Below are positions 53,442 to 61,499 of a DNA stretch of 64,000 nucleotides, piece after piece (position 1 is the first letter of the stretch; every line of letters begins with the position of its first letter). This DNA is from Haladaptatus pallidirubidus (GTDB lineage: Archaea; Halobacteriota; Halobacteria; Halobacteriales; Haladaptataceae): NCBI RefSeq assembly GCF_020700235.1, contig NZ_CP085301.1:2294001-2358000 (forward strand), in the 5' to 3' direction. The translations under genes were made by a program, and so were the position numbers. Under the pieces are notes generated by a model. It was given only the letters and a program-made list of their open reading frames with translations, had not been told where the DNA came from and did not search any database.

Positions 53442-55415
53442 ATGGCGGGTGCACTTCTCGAACAACTACTAAACGGCCTGACAATCGGGGCGGTGTACGT
53501 GCTGCTAGCCGCGGGTCTTTCCATCATCTTCGGCGTGATGGACGTCATCAATTTCGCTCACGGCGAGTTCTTCGCGCTCGGCGCGTACCTCGCGTTCGCC
53601 ATCGTCGCCGTCGGTTCCGGCGGCGGGATATTCTGGATCGCGCTCCTCGTCGCGCCGCTCCTCGTCGCGCTCATCGCGGCGGTAATCGAGCGGGGAACCA
53701 TCCGACCGCTGTACGGCAGAAATCCGCTGTATCACATCCTGCTCACGTTCGGATTGGTTCTCATCTTCAAGGATGCTATCTCGTTCATCTGGGGTGACAA
53801 CCCCAGACAGTTCGCCCAGCCACCCTTGCTTCGAGGTCCCATGGACGTGCTCGGCTTCAGCTACTCGAAGTACAGCTTCTTCATCATCGGCGTCGGCGTC
53901 GTGATGGCCGTCGGAACGTGGCTCCTGCTGAATCGCACCCGGTTCGGGCTCATCGTCCGCGCAGGCGCGCAAGACCGAGAGATGGTTCGCCACCTCGGCA
54001 TCGACATCGACCGCTACTACACGCTCGTCTTCGCCTTCGGCGCGTTCCTCGCGGCGCTGGCCGGAATCGTCCTCGGCGCGAAACAGAGCGTCAACCCCGG
54101 AATGGGCAACTCCGTCATCATTCCCGCGTTCGTCATCGTCGTTCTCGGCGGTCTGGGAAGTTTCCGCGGCGCGGTCATCGGCGGATTCGGCGTGGGTATC
54201 ATCGAGACGTTCTTCCGGAGCCCACCGTTCGGACTCGGCGCGGTGCTTCCAAATCTCGAAGGATTGGTCGTCTTCTTGCTGATGATAGGCGTCCTGCTCG
54301 TCCGACCGCAAGGCTTGTTCGGAAGCCCCGAGTGGGACTCGGAGGGCGGCGGCAAACTGCTGACCGGCGGTGGCGGCGGCGTGCTGGACGACCGAACGCG
54401 GTTCCGACTCGGGGCGGTCGTTGTCGGCCTGCTCGCGCTCGCACCCCTCGGAATCGGGGTGCTGTACACCTCTTACGAAGTTAATTCGCTCCTCTTGACC
54501 ATCCTCGTCTGGGCACTGTTCGCGTTGAGCCTCGACTTCGTAATGGGCTACGCCGGACTCGTCTCGCTCGGTCACGTCCTCTTTTTCGGACTGGGAGCAT
54601 ACGGAACGGTTCTCACGGTCGAGAACGGAATGCCGTCCGTCTTCGTCGCGCTCGGGGTCGGTATCCTCGTCGCGGCGCTGGTCGCGTGGGTCGTCGGCCA
54701 CCTCTCGATTCGCGTTTCGGGGGTGTACTTCTCAATGATTACCCTCGGCTTCGCCGAGCTGTTCTTCCAACTCGTGCAGAAATCGAGTTTCACCGGCGGC
54801 AGTGACGGCATATTCTCCGGGTTCGACCCGGTGTACGGCCTCATGGGCGGGCCGGAAGTCGGGGACGTCGCCTTGCTCGGCGATATCGAACTGTTCTACT
54901 ACTTCGTGCTCGCCGCCGTCATCGGGTCGTACCTATTCGCCCGGCGAATGATGAACGCACCCTTCGGGAGCGTGCTTCAGGGTATCCGTGAGAGCGAAGA
55001 GCGCGCCTCGTTCATCGGCTACGACGTGACCGCCTACAAGCGGCGGGCGTTCGTCATCAGCGGTGGCCTCGCGGGACTCGCCGGAGGACTTTCGGCGATA
55101 CACACTGGCGGTGCGTCGCCCTCGGTTCTCGCGTGGATAAAATCCGGCGAGGTTATCGTGATGACCATCCTCGGCGGGATGGGAACTCTGTACGGGCCGA
55201 TGATTGGAGCGGGCGTCTTTTTCGGCCTCCGGGAAGTTCTGCAATCGTTCACCGCACAGTGGCAGGGCGTCCTCGGACTCATCTTCGTCCTGTTCGTCAT
55301 CTACGTCCCGCAGGGTCTCGTCTCGGTTCCCGGGATGGTCTCGCGGTACACGAACCAGGAGACTGGCGGCGGCCCGGAACCGGTGGCTGACGCCGACTCG
55401 GAGGTGAGCAACTGA
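53442..55415 (+). CDS. Fused LivH-LivM ABC transporter permease
   Basis: The 657-residue protein is two permeases joined into one chain. The first part (about 1-300) is LivH-like (LLNGLTIGAVYVLLAAGLSIIFG, then INFAHGEFF) and ends with RPQGLFG. A glycine-rich linker (EGGGKLLTGGGGG) connects to a LivM-like part (about 335-640; VMGYAGLVSLGHVLFFGLGA, SGVYFSMITLGFAELF). Together they would make the full channel that is normally two subunits. The stop overlaps LivG (TGATG). The ATG at 53442, one base after the binding-protein stop, is used instead of 53394, which would overlap that gene. Confidence 0.88.
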   Translation: MAGALLEQLLNGLTIGAVYVLLAAGLSIIFGVMDVINFAHGEFFALGAYLAFAIVAVGSGGGIFWIALLVAPLLVALIAAVIERGTIRPLYGRNPLYHILLTFGLVLIFKDAISFIWGDNPRQFAQPPLLRGPMDVLGFSYSKYSFFIIGVGVVMAVGTWLLLNRTRFGLIVRAGAQDREMVRHLGIDIDRYYTLVFAFGAFLAALAGIVLGAKQSVNPGMGNSVIIPAFVIVVLGGLGSFRGAVIGGFGVGIIETFFRSPPFGLGAVLPNLEGLVVFLLMIGVLLVRPQGLFGSPEWDSEGGGKLLTGGGGGVLDDRTRFRLGAVVVGLLALAPLGIGVLYTSYEVNSLLLTILVWALFALSLDFVMGYAGLVSLGHVLFFGLGAYGTVLTVENGMPSVFVALGVGILVAALVAWVVGHLSIRVSGVYFSMITLGFAELFFQLVQKSSFTGGSDGIFSGFDPVYGLMGGPEVGDVALLGDIELFYYFVLAAVIGSYLFARRMMNAPFGSVLQGIRESEERASFIGYDVTAYKRRAFVISGGLAGLAGGLSAIHTGGASPSVLAWIKSGEVIVMTILGGMGTLYGPMIGAGVFFGLREVLQSFTAQWQGVLGLIFVLFVIYVPQGLVSVPGMVSRYTNQETGGGPEPVADADSEVSN

Positions 55416-56173
55416 TGGCGCTGCTCGAAACCGAGAACCTTACCCGTCAGTTCGGCGAACTCGTCGCAACAGACAACGTGAATCTCGGCGTCGAGGCGGG
55501 CGAGTTCCGGAGCGTCATCGGCCCGAACGGGGCCGGGAAGACGACCCTATTCAACCTGATTACGGGCGCGCTCTTTCCGACCTCGGGACGCGTCATATTC
55601 GCTGACGAAGCAGTATCGAACCTCCCGCCGCACGAGCGCGTTCGGCGCGGAATCGGGCGGTCGTTCCAAATCACGACCGTTTTCGGCGGCCTTTCGGTTC
55701 GGGAGAACGTCCGACTTTCCGCGCAGGCGGTGGCCGGTGAGTCGATTACTGCGGGCAATCGCCTGTTCCGTCCGGCAGACAGTTTCCCCGAAATCAACGA
55801 GCGCGTCGAGGACGTGCTTTCGCAAATCGGACTCGAGGCGCGGGGGGACGAAAAGGCGGCGGCGCTGGCCTACGGCGACCGGCGACGACTTGAAATCGGG
55901 TTGGTGCTAGCGACCGACCCGCGGGTCGTTCTGCTGGACGAACCGACCGCCGGGATGAGCGTGGAGGAGACGCGGGCGACGATGGCACTCATCGACGACG
56001 TGCTGGCCGACCGGACGCTCCTGCTCATCGAACACGACATCGACCTCGTGATGAACGTCTCCGACCGAATCACGGTGTTGAATCGCGGGCGGGAACTTGC
56101 GACCGGAACGCCCGAAGAGGTCGCGGAAAACGACGAGGTGCAAAAAGCGTACCTCGGAGGTGTTCGACCCTAA
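55415..56173 (+). CDS. livG: Liv-type ABC transporter ATP-binding protein (LivG-like)
   Basis: The 252-residue ATPase has Walker A GPNGAGKTT, the long LivG insert (RRGIGRSFQITTVFGGLSVRENV), Walker B VVLLDEPTAG and H-loop LLIEHDIDLV. The signature position reads LAYGDRR instead of LSGGQ, which is normal for LivG. It overlaps both neighbours by one base (TGATG and TAATG) and pairs with LivF as the transporter motor. Confidence 0.9.
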   Translation: MALLETENLTRQFGELVATDNVNLGVEAGEFRSVIGPNGAGKTTLFNLITGALFPTSGRVIFADEAVSNLPPHERVRRGIGRSFQITTVFGGLSVRENVRLSAQAVAGESITAGNRLFRPADSFPEINERVEDVLSQIGLEARGDEKAAALAYGDRRRLEIGLVLATDPRVVLLDEPTAGMSVEETRATMALIDDVLADRTLLLIEHDIDLVMNVSDRITVLNRGRELATGTPEEVAENDEVQKAYLGGVRP

Positions 56174-56886
56174 TGCTGTCAATCGAAAATCTACACACGG
56201 GATACGGCGAAACGGAAGTGTTGTCGGGAGTTTCCCTCGACGTTCCGAAGGGCGAAGTGGTCGCGCTCATCGGGCGAAACGGCGTCGGAAAGACGACGAC
56301 GCTTCGAAGCATCACGGGCGCGCTCCCGCTGACGTCGGGGGAGATTCGGTTCGACGGCGAGGACATCGCCGGACTCTCGCCGGTCGAAACCGTCCAGCGC
56401 GGCGTCGCGCTGGTGCCCGAAGAGCGCCGGGTGTTTCCCGGGCTGTCGGTGCGGGAGAACCTCGCCGTCGGAAGTCTCGGCGGGAGCGACAGCACGCATC
56501 GAAAAACGGTCGAGGAAGTGTTATCCGCCGGAGCGTTCGAGAATCTGCAGGAACGGCAGAACAGCCGCGGAATCGACCTCTCGGGCGGCGAACAGCAGAT
56601 GCTGTCCATCGCCCGGGCGCTGGTCTGCGGCGCGGAACTGCTCATGTTGGACGAACCGACCGAAGGACTTGCCCCTCTCATTGTGGAGCGAGTCGAAGCC
56701 CTCATCCGCGACCTGAACGAGGAGGGTATCACGGTGCTGCTCGTGGAGCAGAACGTCGCCGTCGCGCTTTCCTTGGCGGACAGAGTGTATCTGCTGGACC
56801 AAGGAAAAATCGTCTTCGAGGGAACGCCCGAGGAGTTGGAAGCGGACGGAGAACTGATGGACAAACACCTCGGCATCAGTGTGTGA
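56173..56886 (+). CDS. livF: Liv-type ABC transporter ATP-binding protein (LivF-like)
   Basis: The 237-residue ATPase has Walker A GRNGVGKTT, LSGGEQQM signature, Walker B LLMLDEPTEGLAP and H-loop LLVEQNV. It is the last gene of the operon, ending 30 bases before the convergent TrmB regulator. Length and motifs are normal for LivF. Confidence 0.9.
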   Translation: MLSIENLHTGYGETEVLSGVSLDVPKGEVVALIGRNGVGKTTTLRSITGALPLTSGEIRFDGEDIAGLSPVETVQRGVALVPEERRVFPGLSVRENLAVGSLGGSDSTHRKTVEEVLSAGAFENLQERQNSRGIDLSGGEQQMLSIARALVCGAELLMLDEPTEGLAPLIVERVEALIRDLNEEGITVLLVEQNVAVALSLADRVYLLDQGKIVFEGTPEELEADGELMDKHLGISV

Positions 56887-56915
56887 AAACCGTCGATAAC
56901 CCTCCGAGAGCAGAG

Positions 56916-57734
56916 CTAGGAGTCGTCCGTCGACTGCAATCCCGTCGCCATCAGCCGTCGGACGATTACGACGAGACCGTTGTCGAACCCTCTGCCGAAC
57001 ACTGCCCGTTCCTTTTCCGACTCGTTGTTATTTTTCTCGTGTATCGAACTGACCAGGATGGTGTTCTGGTCAACCAGCAGTAGCAGGCTAATCGTCACTT
57101 CGTCCGACTGATTTGGCGGGGAGCCGTTCAACCACTCCAACCCCGAAACGAACGTTCGAACGTCGGGAAGTTCGTTTTGAACTCGGCTTCGTAACGGTTC
57201 ATCTACCGCTCCGATGAGAATACTGATACCCGTTTGCTGAACCGTTCGCAGGTATTCTAGCAACTCTTCGGTGAGCGCGTCTTCGCGAGCGACAACGAAG
57301 ATAATTTCCTGATTGGCGCTGTCGATGAGTTGCTGTGTCCGGTTCGCAATCGCCGACCCTCCCGACAGCGACCAGACTTCGTGGGTCACTTCTTCGTCGG
57401 CGTCCGACGCCGCCGGTTCGATATCCTCGATGGCCTCGATGAGCGTCTCCGTCCGAGACTCGTACTTCTGCCGAAGCGTCTCGGCCGCTTCATCGACCGA
57501 AACGGCCCGAAACTGTTGCGGATTCGAATGCTGAACTTCAACGAATCCTTTCGCTTCTAACACCTGTATCGCGTCGTAAACGCGCGTTCGAGGAACGTCG
57601 GACGTTTCACTGATTTCCTTGGCCGTCCCCTTCGGGAGCCGCCACAGTGCCACGAAGCATTTTGCTTCGTACTCTTTCAAACCTAGCTTCTGGAGCAATT
57701 CGACCGCTCGTTGACGATTAGATAACTCTTTCAT
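56916..57734 (-). CDS. TrmB-family transcriptional regulator
   Basis: The 272-residue protein has an N-terminal winged helix (LLQKLGLKEYEAKCFVALWRL, then VPRTRVYDAIQVLE) and a C-terminal effector domain (EIIFVVAREDALTEELLEYL, VTISLLLLVDQNTILVSSI), the TrmB arrangement. Family members sense sugars or other metabolites. It is convergent with the Liv operon, so it may regulate that operon or a divergent neighbour. I chose 57734 (MKELSNRQRAVELL); the upstream frame to 57794 is less plausible and crosses a palindrome. Confidence 0.8.
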   Translation of the reverse strand: MKELSNRQRAVELLQKLGLKEYEAKCFVALWRLPKGTAKEISETSDVPRTRVYDAIQVLEAKGFVEVQHSNPQQFRAVSVDEAAETLRQKYESRTETLIEAIEDIEPAASDADEEVTHEVWSLSGGSAIANRTQQLIDSANQEIIFVVAREDALTEELLEYLRTVQQTGISILIGAVDEPLRSRVQNELPDVRTFVSGLEWLNGSPPNQSDEVTISLLLLVDQNTILVSSIHEKNNNESEKERAVFGRGFDNGLVVIVRRLMATGLQSTDDS

Positions 57735-57749
57735 GGGTCCCAACCATGC

Positions 57750-57766
57750 TACCGGCGATTCCGGTA
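57750..57766. promoter_or_regulatory. Palindrome just upstream of the TrmB gene
   Basis: TACCGG and CCGGTA arms flank a five-base centre (CGATT), 16 bases before the trmB start. This is the right kind of position for an autoregulatory operator. Resemblance to known TrmB sites is not exact, so the assignment is tentative. Confidence 0.35.
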
Positions 57767-57999
57767 CCGTCTCCGTTGTTCTGCGGGCACTCACAAGTCA
57801 GTTCCTTTCGAACCGTTCCAATGTAGCACGTGCAAGATACCCCTATCGACGGTGTCCAACTCGGGGCATGAGTTCGACTACGAGGGCACGGGTATGTAAG
57901 CTCGGTGCGAGGCGCCGGATTTCTGTCTATTTGTCATGCAGTAGGAAGTCACCCAGATAATCACAGTAAGGTTATACCAAGGTAGTGCGAAACACCAAC

Positions 58000-58070
58000 T
58001 GGTACGGAGTTCGAGCGGGTCCCAACCAATCGGTACTCCGTGCCGGAACTGCCCTCCGCGGCAGTTTTTA
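58000..58070 (+). ncRNA. Candidate small structured RNA ending in a terminator-like hairpin
   Basis: A TATA-like TTATACC at 57972-57978 would place a start near 58000. The following 70 bases can form a stem of ten pairs (GGTACGGAGT at 58001 with ACTCCGTGCC at 58035-58044) and a second hairpin with a T-run at 58047-58069. No open frame explains this layout. This is structural inference only. Confidence 0.3.
58047..58069 (+). terminator. Hairpin with T-run
   Basis: AACTGCC pairs with GGCAGTT around a six-base loop and is followed by further Ts, the form of an intrinsic terminator on the + strand. No + strand gene ends nearby, which is why a small RNA upstream is suspected. Confidence 0.45.
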
Positions 58071-58267
58071 CGGGAAAATTGTGACGGTTCATCAGCGGCA
58101 GGAAATCGGATTCTGCGACCGAAAAATCGAGTACGGGATAGTATCACTTGGATGACCACAAAATCAGGACGCCGCGATGGATTCGGATGAGAAGATTGAC
58201 GCAGGATGGGAGAATCGATATCACGTCCCTAACGAAGAGGGGAAGAAAAACGATTCACTAAACGATA

Positions 58268-58579
58268 TTATTCCGGCAGTTCATCGGCAGAAACGTCGTC
58301 CTGCATCGGTTCCAGCACTGTTAGTAGCGGCTTGATCTCGTCGAACCGGGAACCCTTCGTCACGCTTCGTTCCTCGCGATTCCACTCGATATACCCGTGG
58401 TCGTCCAACTGAGGGAGATGAACGTGGCCCATCGCAACCGCCCGTCTTCGCTTTTCGTCCGTCGACGCCGAAGCGTTTGAAACCATCGTTCGGTCGTTCT
58501 GTGGGTTGTCCTGCAGTAAGGCGAGCAACAGCCGTCGCCTGCGAACGTTGGACAACACTCGTAGCTGGTCGTCGAGCAT
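58268..58579 (-). CDS. DUF7344-type winged-helix regulator
   Basis: The 103-residue protein is a small winged-helix DNA-binding protein (LRVLSNVRRRRLLLALLQ, then VHLPQLDDHGYIEWNREE) of the DUF7344 type. A related gene is at 31761. It stands alone, with a possible TATA box upstream at 58605-58630. Targets unknown. Confidence 0.75.
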   Translation of the reverse strand: MLDDQLRVLSNVRRRRLLLALLQDNPQNDRTMVSNASASTDEKRRRAVAMGHVHLPQLDDHGYIEWNREERSVTKGSRFDEIKPLLTVLEPMQDDVSADELPE

Positions 58580-58787
58580 TGGAACCTTACCGATCTAATA
58601 CTGGCATCTCGAGCAAATAAGTCGCCGACATATTCACGGACGATAAGCATTTGAGGAAACGAGTGACAAATAAAATAGAAAATACAGGGAGACAAACTGT
58701 CCCGTTCAGATCGAACCATTCGACGATTTTTCGCGTTCGGATAGTTCAACCGGAGTTCCTTACGCTTCGTCCGCAACCCCCGTTCAA

Positions 58788-59288
58788 TCACTGCTGAAAC
58801 AGTTCACCGACCCGGCTCTCGTTGACGAATAGCTCCCGTGGCGGCAGTCGTTCCTCGTGATAGTCGTCGTGGTACTCCATCAGTTGAAACAGCGTCCCGG
58901 TCGGATTTCCCGGCGAGACGAACGCCTCCGTCCACGTGTCGAACTCCGCCCGGTCGATGACGCGAACGTCGTTTTCTCGGAGCGACTCGATAACGGCGTC
59001 GATGTCCGCGACTTCGAGCGTAACGTGGTGGAGACCCGGCCCGTACCGATCGAGAAAGTCGGTGAGAAAGGAGTCGTCCGAAATCGGTTCGATGAGTTCG
59101 AGCCTGGAGGCGTCGCCCAGCTCGTAATACGCCCAGCGAAACTTATCTTCGACGGTTTCAACGGTGAGGCGCTCACAGCTGAGCGCGAACAGGATGGGTT
59201 CCGCGTTCTCGATGGATTTGACGGCGATGCCGACGTGGTCTACCCGGATTGGCGTGCCGTGTCGAATTGGCGTGTCGCGTGCGTTCAT
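58788..59288 (-). CDS. VOC-family protein, methylmalonyl-CoA epimerase-like
   Basis: The 166-residue protein has the vicinal oxygen chelate fold: RVDHVGIAVKSIENAEPI at the start, LIEPIS, then GPGLHHVTLEVADID and LFQLMEYH. Both metal-ligand positions (His in VDHVG and LHHV) and acidic partners are seen. It fits methylmalonyl-CoA epimerase or a related lyase or dioxygenase. The downstream ATG at 59288 is preferred over 59390, because the extra 34 residues overlap the divergent M24 gene's start region. Confidence 0.75.
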   Translation of the reverse strand: MNARDTPIRHGTPIRVDHVGIAVKSIENAEPILFALSCERLTVETVEDKFRWAYYELGDASRLELIEPISDDSFLTDFLDRYGPGLHHVTLEVADIDAVIESLRENDVRVIDRAEFDTWTEAFVSPGNPTGTLFQLMEYHDDYHEERLPPRELFVNESRVGELFQQ

Positions 59289-59388
59289 TGGTCGGGGAGA
59301 CGTGAAGAGCCATCTTGAATCTGTAGGCGGAGAATCCATCACGGACGTTTCGGGAAATTTCATAACGGCGCTCCGAGTAGCCCCCATC

Positions 59389-60663
59389 ATGGGATTCTAC
59401 CAACGCGATTTCATGGAAGGAACGCGCGGTACGATGGGCGTCGATTGGGAGGAGCGAATCGATATGCAGCGGATGCGCGAGGAGCGAAAGGAGCGCGCCC
59501 TGTCGCGAATGCAGGAGGCCGGACTGGGGAGCATGCTCCTCATCAACGACCCGAACGTCCGGTACGTGACCGGACTGGCCATGACGGGCGGGTCGGGAGC
59601 CGACCACTACACCCTGTTCACGGAAAACGGTGACGTCGTCCACTGGGACACGGCCGACCACGCGAGCAACCAGCGATTCAACTGCCCGTGGCTCTCCGAC
59701 ATTCGCTACGCCTGCCCCGGATTGGGGAACGTCCCGCGTGCTTCGGGACGTGATTCGGCCCGCGACTGGCTGAAGGACAAGATGGCCGGACTCGTCTACG
59801 AGGCGATGGAGGAGTACGGCGTGGCGAAAGAACCGATGGGCATCGACATCGGCAACGGCGCGCTCATCTCGAAGTTCGAAGACCGCGGCGTGGACGTGCG
59901 CACCGAAGAGTGCGCGAACGTCATGGAGAGCGCCCGCAAAGTAAAAACGCGCGACGAAATCGAATGCCTGCGGATGGTCGCCGCGCTCTGTGAGGCCGGA
60001 TTCCAACGCATCACCGAGACGGCGAAACCGGGCAAGCGCGAGTCCGAGGTGTGGGGCGAAGCCACGCGGGAACTCTGGAGACTCGGCGCGATGGTGCAGG
60101 GCGGCTACGTCACCTCCGGGCCGAACACGTGGCCGAAGCATCAGGCGAACACGACCGACCGCATCATGCGCCCCGGCGACCTCGTATACGCCGACTTCTA
60201 CAATATCGGTTTCATGGGCTATCGCTCTTGTTACTACCGAACGTTCAGCTTGGGAGAACCGACGCAGGCCCAACAGGACGCCTACGAAATCGCCCGCGAC
60301 AACCTGTACGACGTGCTGGAGCGCATCGAACCCAGTGCGACGACGGACGAGATTTCGCAGGGCTTCCCCGACATGGAAGGCGAACACGCCGACTGGTACG
60401 ACGCCACCGACCACTGGCAGATGACGACGAACCACTGGGCGCACGGATTGGGGCTACAACTGTACGAAGTTCCCCTCATCTGGCGCGGCATCTCGCCCGA
60501 CCATCCCATCGAAATCGAAGAGGGGATGACCATGGCCGTCGAAACGATGGAACCCGCCGACAGGCAAGGTGTGCGCGTCGAGGAGATGGTCGTCGTTCGG
60601 GAGAATGGTGTCGAAATTTTGAGCCAGTGGCCCGTGGAGGAGATTACGACAATCGAACGCTGA
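59389..60663 (+). CDS. M24/creatinase-like enzyme with a missing metal ligand
   Basis: The 424-residue protein belongs to the M24 pita-bread family, with an N-terminal creatinase-type domain (MREERKERALSRMQEAGLGS, INDPNVRYVTGL) and a C-terminal domain. Ligands visible are Asp269 (ADFYN), His352 (NHWAHGLGLQLYE), Glu385 (AVETME) and Glu398 (RVEEM). The second Asp, normally about 11 residues after the first, is absent: the sequence is SCYYRT (Ser280, Cys281). Creatinase- and ectoine-hydrolase-type members also lack ligands, and DMSP lyase DddP is another M24 relative. An amidohydrolase or lyase role is likelier than Xaa-Pro peptidase. I used the ATG at 59389; the longer frame from 59164 overlaps the VOC gene. 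Confidence 0.75.
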   Translation: MGFYQRDFMEGTRGTMGVDWEERIDMQRMREERKERALSRMQEAGLGSMLLINDPNVRYVTGLAMTGGSGADHYTLFTENGDVVHWDTADHASNQRFNCPWLSDIRYACPGLGNVPRASGRDSARDWLKDKMAGLVYEAMEEYGVAKEPMGIDIGNGALISKFEDRGVDVRTEECANVMESARKVKTRDEIECLRMVAALCEAGFQRITETAKPGKRESEVWGEATRELWRLGAMVQGGYVTSGPNTWPKHQANTTDRIMRPGDLVYADFYNIGFMGYRSCYYRTFSLGEPTQAQQDAYEIARDNLYDVLERIEPSATTDEISQGFPDMEGEHADWYDATDHWQMTTNHWAHGLGLQLYEVPLIWRGISPDHPIEIEEGMTMAVETMEPADRQGVRVEEMVVVRENGVEILSQWPVEEITTIER

Positions 60664-60681
60664 TCTGTGGAGAAAGAGTGG

Positions 60682-60696
60682 TTTTTGTTTTCTTTT
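60682..60696 (+). terminator. T-rich archaeal terminator
   Basis: Nineteen bases after the M24 stop lies a pyrimidine run (TTTTTGTTTTCTTTT) typical of archaeal oligo-T termination, with no clear hairpin. Confidence 0.5.
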
Positions 60697-60851
60697 GAAA
60701 ACGTTTTATGTTATAGTTGTTTTCGTATGCGTGTTGGAATTTTTCTAATAGTGCCGGAACGAGTTTTCGCAATGTTACTAGCTGTTGCTGACAATAAATG
60801 ACCGCAACTCGGATAGAATACCATTGGATCAGGTGATTAGCTATTGAGATA

Positions 60852-61134
60852 CCGTTAGCAAATCACGACAACACATACCCGCAACCGCCCCGCACCGCGA
60901 GAGCCACACCCTCCCAACCGACTCACTCATTACGTTCGCTCGTCCCTCGCGCAGGCGACTGAAGTCGCCGTTGCGCGCCGTCGTGAAAACCGAGTATCGC
61001 GTGAATACTCGCAAACCCAGTGGCGCGCGCGTCGGCAGACCCGAGGGCTCTCGTCCGAGGAGCTGACTGAGTTTGCGCAAGGGGCGACCGAAACGAGCGA
61101 CAGCGGGGTGAGTGAGTCGTGATTTGTTAGCGAC
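60852..61134. mobile_element. Non-coding inverted-repeat element, diverged copy 2
   Basis: The ends (GTTAGCAAATCACGAC read inward at about 60854 and GCTAACAAATCACGAC at the right end) are inverted copies related to those of the element at 50662-51049. Internally both copies share CCTCCCaACCGACT-type blocks and a 65-base core starting TCGCAAAC (61009 here, 50821 in copy 1) that is about 80-85% identical by eye, including CAGACCCGAGG and CTCGTCCGAGGA. A further end-like sequence, GTCGTAATGTGCTACCGAC at 61174-61192, suggests a longer ancestral element. No protein is encoded. Confidence 0.65.
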
Positions 61135-61253
61135 GTTCCCGAAGACATCGTTCTGTAGTAACCCTCGTTGTTGAAGTCGTAATGTGCTACCGACACACCC
61201 GAAAACACAGAAGTCGCTCACAACGTAAAATAATCTAAATCACCTTACCCTTG

Positions 61254-61390
61254 CTAGCCGAGAAAGTACATCCCGAAAAAGAGCAACGCCAACAACCCGA
61301 CGAGAACCAGCACTGGTTTGGATGCGTCGAGAATCGAATCCTCGGGGTTCTTCGGGCCGGAACTCGTAATTGAAACGTCAATAATTTCAT
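61254..61390 (-). pseudogene. Small single-helix membrane protein, start frame broken
   Basis: A reverse-strand frame ending at 61254 encodes SSGPKNPEDSILDASKPV followed by the membrane helix LVLVGLLALLFFGMYFLG, the kind of tiny membrane protein found in haloarchaea. The frame has no ATG, GTG or TTG start between a TAG and the helix. A leaderless ATG at 61390 with a TATATT box upstream lies one frame off, so a one-base deletion has probably separated start and body. It is too short for usual gene finders. Confidence 0.5.
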
Positions 61391-61499
61391 CCTAACTAGC
61401 CTGAATATAAGTCTTGTTTGTGAAAAATCCGATTGGATAGAATACCGCCCCGAATACGTCCTTATAAACGATTAAGGTACCACCCTTCGATTTGCAACC

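Larger units (their letters stand above)
57735..58267. other. 533-base gap between TrmB and a winged-helix gene
   Basis: No protein-coding gene is supported; the open reverse frame 57878-58159 lacks a recognisable family and composition. The gap contains a palindrome near the trmB start (57750-57766), a repeated GGGTCCCAACCA (about 57736 and 58017) and a pair of hairpins ending in a T-run (58001-58069), which may be a small RNA. Confidence 0.45.

Noticed and set aside
52157..53551. 464-codon reverse frame antisense to the Liv binding protein
   Set aside because: It is a composition shadow of a real gene; the + strand shows signal, lipobox and domain motifs.
57878..58159. 93-codon reverse open frame
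   Set aside because: No recognisable family, poor composition and it conflicts with the hairpins and promoter-like box in that gap.
59173..60444. 423-codon reverse frame antisense to the M24 gene
   Set aside because: High-GC shadow frame with Arg/Val/His-rich composition and no domain.
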